From the NCBI GenBank assembly GCA_002706365.1, contig PALM01000036.1:1-64000 (forward strand): a stretch of DNA of 64,000 nt, read 5' to 3'. Each line of letters begins with the position of its first letter. Position 1 is the first letter of the stretch. Below, one piece after another: positions 57,219-64,000 of the stretch. Under the pieces are notes generated by a model, which saw only the letters and a program-made list of their open reading frames with translations, was not told where the DNA came from and did not search any database. This stretch comes from Flavobacteriales bacterium (GTDB lineage: Bacteria; Bacteroidota; Bacteroidia; Flavobacteriales_E; Vicingaceae). Made by a program: the position numbers and the translations under genes.

Positions 57219-59069
57219 ATGGCTGAAGAAGTTCAATATACGGAAGAGAATATCCGCTCCCTTGATTGGAAGGAACACATTCGGATGCGTCCCGGTATGT
57301 ATATCGGAAAGCTGGGCGATGGCTCCGCTTATGACGATGGCATCTACGTTTTGCTTAAAGAGGTTCTAGATAACTCCATTGATGAATTCGTAATGGGGAA
57401 TGGTAGGACTATTGAAGTAACCATTAAGGATCGCACTGTAAAGGTTCGTGATTATGGTCGTGGTGTTCCATTAGGTAAGGTTGTGGATGTGGTTTCCAAA
57501 ATCAACACTGGTGGTAAATACGATTCAAAAGCATTTAAGAAGTCGGTTGGACTGAACGGAGTTGGTACCAAAGCAGTAAATGCTCTATCCACTGAATTCA
57601 AGATCGAATCTTTTAGAGATGATAAGGTGAAGGTTGCCACTTTTAGCAGAGGCGAGCTTTTGAAAGAGAATGATATAGAAGAGAGCAGTAAGCGAAAAGG
57701 TACTCTGGTAGAATTCGTTCCGGATGAGGAGATCTTCCACAACTATCAGTATCGCAGTCAGCATGTAGAACGCATGCTTTGGAATTATGTCTATTTGAAT
57801 CGCGGTCTAACGATCTATTTCAATGGAGAGAAGTATCACTCTGAAAGAGGATTGTACGACTTACTTGAAAAGAACATGTCTGATAAACCTCTTTATCCGA
57901 TCATTCATCTAGAAGGTGAGGATATTGAAGTGGCTATTACTCATACCAATTCATATGGAGAAGAGTATTATTCTTTTGTGAATGGTCAGCATACTACTCA
58001 GGGAGGAACGCATCAGGGGGCATTTAGAGAAGCATATGTAAAGACAGTGCGCGATTTCTTTCAAAAGGATTATGATGCGGTGGATATTAGATCTTCTATT
58101 GTTGCAGCAGTGGCTGTGAAAGTGATGGAGCCTGTTTTTGAATCGCAAACCAAAACAAAACTAGGGTCTACCGATGTAGGTCCGGATGGTCCTTCAATGA
58201 GGGCTTTCATGATGGATTTTCTCAAAAAGCACCTAGATAACTTCTTGCATAAGAATCAGGAGGTAGCTGAGGCATTGCAAAAGAAGATCCTCCAATCTGA
58301 AAGAGAGCGAAAGGATTTAGCCGGTATCAAGAAGCTTGCTCGTAAGCGTGCCAAAGAGGTTAGTCTGCACAATAAGAAGCTACGCGACTGTCGAGTGCAT
58401 TACAATGAGAAAAAAGACAATAACAAGGAATCCACACTCTTCATTACAGAGGGTGATTCGGCTTCTGGATCGATCACCAAAGTGAGAGATGTGAATTATC
58501 AAGCTGTATTTAGCTTGAAGGGAAAACCGCTTAACTCTTATGGTCTGACAAAGAAGATCGTTTATGAGAATGAGGAATTCAACTTACTTCAAGCGGCATT
58601 GAATATTGAAGATGGTCTGGATGATTTGCGTTATAATAAAGTGGTACTTGCAACAGATGCCGATGTGGATGGAATGCACATTAGATTGCTGTTGATCACT
58701 TTCTTCTTGCAATTCTTCCCAGATCTAGTGAAGAACGGACACCTTTACATACTTTCAACTCCGCTCTTTAGAGTTAGAGATAAGAAACAGACTTTTTACT
58801 GCTACAGCGAGCAGGAGAGAAGAGAGGCTTTACAGAAACTGAAAGGGAAGCCAGAAATAACCCGATTTAAGGGACTTGGTGAGATATCTCCAGATGAATT
58901 CAAGCATTTCATAGGTGAAGATATGCGCTTAGAGCCTGTGGTTATAGGAAAGGAATCAGTGAACGACCTATTGAAGTTCTATATGGGTAAGAATACACCT
59001 GACCGACAAGAATTCATTATTGAAAATCTTAAAATCGAACAAGATATCGTAGATGAGGCAGCTGCCTGA
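57219..59069 (+). CDS. parE: DNA topoisomerase IV subunit B (ParE)
   Basis: A 616-residue type IIA topoisomerase B subunit. The GHKL ATPase has VLDNSIDEF (Asn-metal), [11 protein letters not shown], and [14 protein letters not shown]; the TOPRIM domain has [12 protein letters not shown] and [11 protein letters not shown], and the tail [24 protein letters not shown] is typical. The ATG at 57219 is preferred over an in-frame TTG at 57213. With ParC it decatenates sister chromosomes. The next gene, parC, starts 11 bases downstream. Confidence 0.94.
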   Translation: MAEEVQYTEENIRSLDWKEHIRMRPGMYIGKLGDGSAYDDGIYVLLKEVLDNSIDEFVMGNGRTIEVTIKDRTVKVRDYGRGVPLGKVVDVVSKINTGGKYDSKAFKKSVGLNGVGTKAVNALSTEFKIESFRDDKVKVATFSRGELLKENDIEESSKRKGTLVEFVPDEEIFHNYQYRSQHVERMLWNYVYLNRGLTIYFNGEKYHSERGLYDLLEKNMSDKPLYPIIHLEGEDIEVAITHTNSYGEEYYSFVNGQHTTQGGTHQGAFREAYVKTVRDFFQKDYDAVDIRSSIVAAVAVKVMEPVFESQTKTKLGSTDVGPDGPSMRAFMMDFLKKHLDNFLHKNQEVAEALQKKILQSERERKDLAGIKKLARKRAKEVSLHNKKLRDCRVHYNEKKDNNKESTLFITEGDSASGSITKVRDVNYQAVFSLKGKPLNSYGLTKKIVYENEEFNLLQAALNIEDGLDDLRYNKVVLATDADVDGMHIRLLLITFFLQFFPDLVKNGHLYILSTPLFRVRDKKQTFYCYSEQERREALQKLKGKPEITRFKGLGEISPDEFKHFIGEDMRLEPVVIGKESVNDLLKFYMGKNTPDRQEFIIENLKIEQDIVDEAAA

Positions 59070-59080
59070 TCATTGGAACT

Positions 59081-61927
59081 ATGGCGAAGGATAAAGACAA
59101 AGACGAAGAGAAAGATGATCTGTCGGCAGAGAATCCATCGAATGATGAGTTGAACGACAGTCAGGAAGAAGGGCAGCAAGAAGAAGCCTCCCAAGATGGA
59201 GAGAGTGGTCTGGAGAATGTCATTCAGGTATCTGGGATGTACAATGAGTGGTTCCTGGATTATGCCTCCTATGTAATTCTAGAAAGAGCTGTACCTCACG
59301 TAAAGGATGGCTTAAAGCCCGTACAGAGAAGAATTCTTCACTCGCTCAAGGAGATGGATGATGGTCGCTATCACAAGGTGGCCAATGTGATTGGTAATAC
59401 CATGAAGTATCACCCTCATGGGGATGCATCTATTGGTGATGCCATGGTGCAGATCGGACAAAAAGAGCTTTTGCTCGACACCCAAGGTAACTGGGGAAAT
59501 ATTCTCACTGGTGATAGAGCAGCAGCTCCAAGATATATTGAAGTAAGACTTTCCAAGTTTGCGCTGGATGTGGCTTTCAACAGCAAAACCACGAATTGGG
59601 CATCATCATATGATGGAAGAGGTAAAGAGCCGGTAACCCTGCCAATGAAGTTTCCATTGCTCCTTGCTCAAGGAGTAGAAGGTATTGCAGTTGGTCTGGC
59701 ATGTAAGATCTTGCCTCATAACTTCAATGAGCTGATCGATGCCTCCATTAAGATCCTCAAAGGAAAGAGTGTGAATATATTTCCCGACTTCCTAACTGGT
59801 GGAACAGCCGACTTCAGCAACTACAATGAAGGAATAAGAGGAGGAAGGATCAGAGTGAGAGCTAGGATTGCTCAGCTCGATAAGAAGACGCTTGTGATCA
59901 ACGAGATCCCTTATGGAACTACCACTTCAAATCTTATTGATTCCATTCTCAAGGCCAATGACAAGGGTAAGATCAAGATCAAGAAGATCGAAGATAATAC
60001 TGCAGAAAATGTAGAGATCCTTGTTCATCTTCCGGGAAATGTTTCTCCCGATAAGACTATAGATGCACTATTTGCATTTACAGATTGTGAAGTGTCCATT
60101 TCTCCCAACTCTTGTGTGATCGAAGATGAGAAGCCGAAGTTCCTTAGCGTAAATGAGATTCTTCGACTTTGTACAGAGCACACCAAGGAGTTGCTTAAGA
60201 TGGAGCTCGAGATTCGCAAAGGAGAACTCGAAGAACAATGGCATTTTGCTTCTTTGGAGAAGATCTTTATCGAGAATCGAATCTATCGAGACATAGAAGA
60301 ATGCGAAACTTGGGAAGATATTATCGCCACCATTCACAAAGGTTTAAAACCTCATGTGAAGCATCTTCTTAGAGAAGTTACTGATGATGATGTAGCTAGA
60401 CTAACGGAGATCAAGATCAAGAGGATCTCGAAGTTCGATAGCTTTAAAGCGGATGAGGTGATCAAACGCATTGAAGAAGAATTGGAACAGATCAAGCATG
60501 ATCTAGCACATCTGACCGACTTTGCCATTGCTTATTTCAAGAATATAAAGGATAAGCACGGAAAAGGTAGAGAGCGAAAAACAGAGATCAAGTCCTTCGA
60601 GAATATCGATGCAACAAAAGTAGCTGTGGCCAATACCAAGCTTTATGTGAATAGAGCTGAAGGATTTATTGGGCATGCATTGAAAAAGACCGAGTCGGAG
60701 TTTGTAGCAGACTGCTCGGATATAGATGATATCATTGTCTTTAGAGAAGATGGTATCATGCAGGTACAGAAGATTCAACCAAAATCTTTTGTGGGTAAGA
60801 ATATTATCCACGTAGGTGTTTGGAAGAAGGGCGATAAGCGCACCATCTACAATATGATATATAGAGATGGTAGTACTGGAAATAGCTTGATGAAGCGTTT
60901 TGCAGTGACTTCGATTACCAGAGATAAGGAGTACGACCTAACGGCCGGTAACAAAGGCTCAAAAGTGCTCTACTTCTCGGCCAATCCAAATGGTGAAGCT
61001 GAGGTAGTGAGTGTATTACTTAGAGCAAAAGCCAAGTTGAAGAAGCTCAAGTTCGATCAAGACTTTGCTGATCTAGCCATTAAAGGTAGAGCTGCTAAAG
61101 GAAATATCCTCACTAAACATATGGTGAGCAAGATCAAACTGAAAGAAGAAGGTTCCTCAACCTTATCTGCTAGAAAAGTCTGGTTTGATGATACTGTACA
61201 GCGTCTCAACTATGAAGATAGAGGTGAACTCCTAGGTTCATTCAAGTCTGATGAAAAGATCCTGACCATCACACAATCTGGCCACTATAGATTGACGGGT
61301 ATTGCTGTAACCACACATTTCGATGAAGACCTGATCAGTATTGAAAAGTGGGATCCGGATAAACCAATAACCGCAATCTATTTTGATGGAGAAAAGCAAG
61401 ACTTCTATGTGAAGCGTTTTCTTGTGGAGGACACGGATAAGAAGACGCTATTCATTACCGATCATGAGGATAGTTATTTAGAATTGGCCTCAACCGATTT
61501 AATGACTGTTATTGAATTGGCCTTTGTGAAACCGAGAGGGAAAGAGGCTAAACCTAATGAGATCTTGAATCTGAAGGACTTTATCACTGTGAAAGGACTC
61601 AAAGCTCTTGGAAATAAGCTCAGTTATAATAAAGTGAAATCAGTTGATCGATTGAGTGAAGAAGCTGCAGCTGAGTTCTTGCAAATGGACATTGAGGATT
61701 TCCGCAAGGCGAATTTGCCAGAGCCAAAATTGAGTGAGGATAAGCTGAGTGAATCTGGTGACGCTGACGAGGACTCATCCTACGCCAAGGCTACGGATGA
61801 CAAGGAAGAGGACGAAGACGGAGTTGAGAATGAAGAGAAAGAAGGGTCTACCAAGGAGGGTAATGATGGAAAAAAGCTTCAAGACCATAGCGAAGCTGAT
61901 GAGGAATCGCAAATGGAACTCTTCTAG
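59081..61927 (+). CDS. parC: DNA topoisomerase IV subunit A (ParC), with repeat in tail
   Basis: A 948-residue A subunit. After an acidic leader, the breakage-reunion domain has YASYVILERAVPHVKDGLKPVQRRIL, YHPHGDASIGDAMV and the catalytic Tyr in AAPRYIEVRLSKF; the C-terminal beta-pinwheel follows to about residue 870. The tail from about residue 880 is very acidic. Residues 899-908 (SYAKATDDKE block) are encoded by a palindromic repeat (61775-61800) not expected in the family. Operon with parE, 11 bases apart. Confidence 0.93.
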   Translation: MAKDKDKDEEKDDLSAENPSNDELNDSQEEGQQEEASQDGESGLENVIQVSGMYNEWFLDYASYVILERAVPHVKDGLKPVQRRILHSLKEMDDGRYHKVANVIGNTMKYHPHGDASIGDAMVQIGQKELLLDTQGNWGNILTGDRAAAPRYIEVRLSKFALDVAFNSKTTNWASSYDGRGKEPVTLPMKFPLLLAQGVEGIAVGLACKILPHNFNELIDASIKILKGKSVNIFPDFLTGGTADFSNYNEGIRGGRIRVRARIAQLDKKTLVINEIPYGTTTSNLIDSILKANDKGKIKIKKIEDNTAENVEILVHLPGNVSPDKTIDALFAFTDCEVSISPNSCVIEDEKPKFLSVNEILRLCTEHTKELLKMELEIRKGELEEQWHFASLEKIFIENRIYRDIEECETWEDIIATIHKGLKPHVKHLLREVTDDDVARLTEIKIKRISKFDSFKADEVIKRIEEELEQIKHDLAHLTDFAIAYFKNIKDKHGKGRERKTEIKSFENIDATKVAVANTKLYVNRAEGFIGHALKKTESEFVADCSDIDDIIVFREDGIMQVQKIQPKSFVGKNIIHVGVWKKGDKRTIYNMIYRDGSTGNSLMKRFAVTSITRDKEYDLTAGNKGSKVLYFSANPNGEAEVVSVLLRAKAKLKKLKFDQDFADLAIKGRAAKGNILTKHMVSKIKLKEEGSSTLSARKVWFDDTVQRLNYEDRGELLGSFKSDEKILTITQSGHYRLTGIAVTTHFDEDLISIEKWDPDKPITAIYFDGEKQDFYVKRFLVEDTDKKTLFITDHEDSYLELASTDLMTVIELAFVKPRGKEAKPNEILNLKDFITVKGLKALGNKLSYNKVKSVDRLSEEAAAEFLQMDIEDFRKANLPEPKLSEDKLSESGDADEDSSYAKATDDKEEDEDGVENEEKEGSTKEGNDGKKLQDHSEADEESQMELF
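61775..61800. repeat. Palindromic repeat inserted in frame in parC
   Basis: TCATCC-TACGCC-AA-GGCTA-CGGATGA, 26 bases, an imperfect palindrome with TCATCC/GGATGA outer arms and CGCC/GGC inner arms. It encodes SYAKATDDKE in the low-complexity acidic tail. It resembles the GTAGC/GCTAC-containing palindrome at 97-131. Confidence 0.6.
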
Positions 61928-61930
61928 TTT

Positions 61931-62554
61931 ATGTCTATAACCCTCATCATAATTGTTATTACAGTAGCAGTCTCCCTATGGGCTTTTCAGCGCAAGGATG
62001 TCTTCTACCGTATGGATTTCTCCCCCTATGCTGTTGAGCAGAATAAGGAATGGTATCGTTTCATATCGCATTCATTACTTCATGCAGATTGGGTTCATCT
62101 CTTGGTCAATATGTTCGTGCTATTCATATTTGGCGATGTAACCCAGGCCTACTTTGAAGCTTATGCAGGATCAAAAGGGCTTTTTTACTTTATTCTACTC
62201 TATGTTGGGGGTGTGGGCTTCGCAGTATTGCCCACTTACAGGAAACACAAAAACAATCCCAATTATCACTCTGTAGGGGCTTCGGGTGCTGTTTCTTCAG
62301 TACTATTCTCTTCAGTGATCTTTCAACCGGGTACAGAACTATGCCTCTACGGATTGCCCTTTCTATGTTTTCCGGGAATAATCTGGGCAATTGCTTATTT
62401 AGGCTATTCATACTACAAAGGCAAGCAGGGAGGAGACTATGTCAATCATGATGCGCATTTCTGGGGAGCCATCTATGGAGTAGTCTTTACGATTATCACA
62501 GTTCCTCGTTCTATCTTGGCATTTATCGATCAGATTTTGGCACTTTTGCCTTAA
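61931..62554 (+). CDS. Rhomboid family intramembrane serine protease
   Basis: A 207-residue rhomboid with about six membrane helices. The active site Ser is in VGASGAVSSVLFSSV (GxSG, about residue 118) and the His in NHDAHFWGAIYGVVF (about 177), with YRFISHSLLHADWVHLLVNMFVLFIFG, the HxxxHxxxNM block, preceding. Rhomboids cleave membrane-spanning substrates. The ATG lies 3 bases after the parC stop, so it is probably in the same transcript. The hexahelical form and length are normal. Confidence 0.92.
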   Translation: MSITLIIIVITVAVSLWAFQRKDVFYRMDFSPYAVEQNKEWYRFISHSLLHADWVHLLVNMFVLFIFGDVTQAYFEAYAGSKGLFYFILLYVGGVGFAVLPTYRKHKNNPNYHSVGASGAVSSVLFSSVIFQPGTELCLYGLPFLCFPGIIWAIAYLGYSYYKGKQGGDYVNHDAHFWGAIYGVVFTIITVPRSILAFIDQILALLP

Positions 62555-62568
62555 TAAAGCAATAGCAA

Positions 62569-63402
62569 ATGTCAGAGGAATATCTATGCTTTCAGGGTGA
62601 GTTTTATCATAAGGATCAAAGTCCACTGCTTTTGAATAGGGCTTTTCTATATGGTGATGGTGTGTTTGAATCCATGCGCTCAAAGGGAGATAAGATCCAT
62701 CTCTTTGCTTTGCATATAGAGCGATTGAAAAAGAGCTTGGAAGTCCTGCAGATCGAATATTCCACAGATCTGTTCAAAGAGATAGAGATTGCTGCCAAAG
62801 ACCTTATTCGAAAGAACAAGCTCAATAAAGGAGGAAGACTGAGACTTACAGTATTCAGATCAGGTGGAGGAAAGTTCAAGCCCGAGACGAATCGTCCATC
62901 CTATTTGATCCAAGCTGAAGCTTGTAGTTCTGACTTTGAATTGAATACTAAGGGTTTGAGTTTGGAACTCGCCGACACTATTCGCCTGTATCCTTCTCCC
63001 TTTTCAGCAATAAAGACCATAGGCTCTCAAAGCTACATAACTGCATCTATAGAATGTGAGAAGCGAGGCTTCGATGACCTTATACTCTTGAATCAAAAAG
63101 GTGAAGTAGTGGAAGGTTGTAGCTCGAACATCTTTATGAGAATTGGCAAGGATGTAATCACTCCTCATCTTGCATCAGGTTGTTTGGCCGGTGTGATGAG
63201 GGCGCATGTGATCCAATTATTGCAAGGGTCAAATCACAACATTGTACAAAGAGAAGTTGGTACCGAAGAATTGATGTCGGCCGATGAGATCTTCATGTCC
63301 AATTCCATTTCTGGAATCAGATGGGTAGGGTCTTACCGACAAAAGCGGTATTTCAGTGATCTAAGTAAAAAGCTGATCGAATTGCTCAATCAAGAGCTTT
63401 AG
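62569..63402 (+). CDS. Class IV aminotransferase (PabC/BCAT/D-amino acid type)
   Basis: A 277-residue fold-type IV PLP enzyme. FLYGDGVFESMRSKGDKIHLFALHIERLKKSLEVL is the N-terminal family block, SAIKTIGSQSYITASIECEKRGFDDLILLN contains the PLP Lys, VVEGCSSNIFMRI the cofactor-binding Glu loop, and PHLASGCLAGVMRAHVIQL the next conserved block. It could be 4-amino-4-deoxychorismate lyase, branched-chain or D-alanine aminotransferase; the sequence alone does not separate these. It follows the rhomboid gene by 14 bases and overlaps the convergent yqgE gene by 4 bases. Confidence 0.88.
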   Translation: MSEEYLCFQGEFYHKDQSPLLLNRAFLYGDGVFESMRSKGDKIHLFALHIERLKKSLEVLQIEYSTDLFKEIEIAAKDLIRKNKLNKGGRLRLTVFRSGGGKFKPETNRPSYLIQAEACSSDFELNTKGLSLELADTIRLYPSPFSAIKTIGSQSYITASIECEKRGFDDLILLNQKGEVVEGCSSNIFMRIGKDVITPHLASGCLAGVMRAHVIQLLQGSNHNIVQREVGTEELMSADEIFMSNSISGIRWVGSYRQKRYFSDLSKKLIELLNQEL

Positions 63403-63989
63403 TTCAATTGAGGATCTTCGGGGAAGTCGGCCATTGGTGAAATCCTAGAGCCAGAATCCTTCAAGATCAATTTCCAAAGATCTTCGGGTTTTGAGAATAA
63501 CCTCTTATGAGGCACACTTCTCACGAACCAGGAATTCTCTCTTAACTCATCTTTCAATTGCTCAGCATCCCAGCCGGAGTACCCTAAAAAGAATCTTATA
63601 TCCTTTTTAGTGATGAGCTTTTGTTTGATGGCCTCTTTCAATTGCTCAAAATTGCCATTCCAATAAACTCCTTCCTCAACTTTGATCGAGTCTGTGAGTA
63701 AATTCCCTTTGGTATGCAGATAGAAGAGATTCTGAGGCTGTACAGGACCGCCTAGATAAACGGGAGCATCGATCTTAGGAAAGTCTACCAATACCTCATT
63801 GATCTGCACATCAAGGCTCTTGTTCATCATAAAGCCTACAGTACCTTCTTCATTGTGCTCAGTTAAGTAAACCACCGAGCGTTTGAAATACTGATCTACC
63901 ATAAAAGGCTCAGAGACCAACACTTTGCCTTTTTCTGGCTCAATTCGATTCAGTTTATTGATCGGATATTTAAAAGGGTCGAAATCCAT
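63399..63989 (-). CDS. yqgE: YqgE/AlgH family protein
   Basis: A 196-residue YqgE protein: KGKVLVSEPFMVDQYFKRSVVYLTEHNEEGTVGFMMNKSLD (the conserved N-terminal domain, residues about 18-58), VYLGGPVQPQNLFYLHT and RFFLGYSGWDAEQLKDELRENSWFV. YqgE proteins are widespread with an unclear role, possibly transcriptional regulation in AlgH. The ATG at 63989 is used; 63998 gives three extra residues via a TTG. The end overlaps the aminotransferase gene by 4 bases. Confidence 0.88.
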   Translation of the reverse strand: MDFDPFKYPINKLNRIEPEKGKVLVSEPFMVDQYFKRSVVYLTEHNEEGTVGFMMNKSLDVQINEVLVDFPKIDAPVYLGGPVQPQNLFYLHTKGNLLTDSIKVEEGVYWNGNFEQLKEAIKQKLITKKDIRFFLGYSGWDAEQLKDELRENSWFVRSVPHKRLFSKPEDLWKLILKDSGSRISPMADFPEDPQLN

Positions 63990-64000
63990 ACAAAGCAAAG

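Noticed and set aside
1-64000. tRNA, rRNA, tmRNA, riboswitch or prophage regions
   Set aside because: No cloverleaf with a TTCGANTC-type arm, no rRNA-like conserved sequence and no integrase or phage structural genes were seen by reading. A tRNAscan or Rfam search would be needed to exclude weak RNA candidates.

Overview
This 64 kb window is a chromosomal segment of a Bacteroidota bacterium, most likely a marine-type Flavobacteriales lineage (Cryomorphaceae/Schleiferiaceae-like; this placement is inference). The signs are a protein with a C-terminal type IX secretion sorting domain, an OMP_b-brl_3 TonB-type receptor with a carboxypeptidase-regulatory-like N-terminus, DUF3667, DUF2797 and DUF2911 proteins, acidic lipoprotein N-termini resembling Bacteroidota surface-export signals, and promoter boxes of the Bacteroidota type TAnnTTTG. 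Shine-Dalgarno sequences are mostly absent and several genes seem to use TTG or GTG starts. No rRNA, tRNA, prophage, insertion sequence or CRISPR array was recognised.

Layout. 0.2-2.6 kb: a solitary GIY-YIG nuclease in repeat-rich DNA, then a minus-strand operon (SAM hydrolase, ABM-domain protein, glycosyltransferase). 2.6-5.8 kb: phoH-purC and a PaaE-like flavin/2Fe-2S reductase. 5.8-10.4 kb, minus: small basic protein, mtaB, outer-membrane receptor, universal stress protein. 10.7-14.0 kb, plus: a PhoX-like lipoprotein and a di-haem cytochrome c peroxidase. 14-25.3 kb, mostly minus: unknown exported protein, AAA ATPase, sodium symporter with a 46-residue membrane partner and a PIG-L deacetylase, GNAT, and a large membrane/TPR protein; a four-helix-bundle (23S intervening-sequence type) gene framed by inverted repeats lies on the plus strand. 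25.3-35.3 kb: DUF3667, DUF2797, threonine aldolase, outer-membrane proteins, ybaB, rhodanese, fabG, a VWA membrane protein and a class C serine hydrolase. 35.3-44 kb: radical SAM protein, lycopene cyclase (complete if a CTG start is accepted), msrB, pyrR-pyrB, STAS-rnz, and a T9SS cargo protein. 44-52.4 kb, minus: second msrB, DEAD helicase, DUF2911, aminotransferase, an ECF sigma/anti-sigma/coiled-coil module, and a split transketolase interrupted by a VWA gene. 52.5-64 kb: ychF, a membrane glycosyltransferase, a YfiR-SpoIIE fusion, parE-parC, rhomboid, PabC/BCAT-like aminotransferase, yqgE.

Most genes are ordinary housekeeping or envelope genes. The unusual part is the intergenic DNA. At least nine spacers carry degenerate heptamer arrays (core NNNGAAN or CTAGANT, phase-exact 7 bp spacing). 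Other spacers carry 13, 16 or 28 bp repeats. Perfect or nested palindromes are embedded inside these arrays. In one case the same host repeat is interrupted at the same point by two unrelated palindromes (30558-30618 and 42327-42344). Similar palindromes also appear in frame in the parC tail and in the linker of a TPR protein. This looks like an active or recently active family of small non-coding palindromic elements; whether it is mobile is inference.
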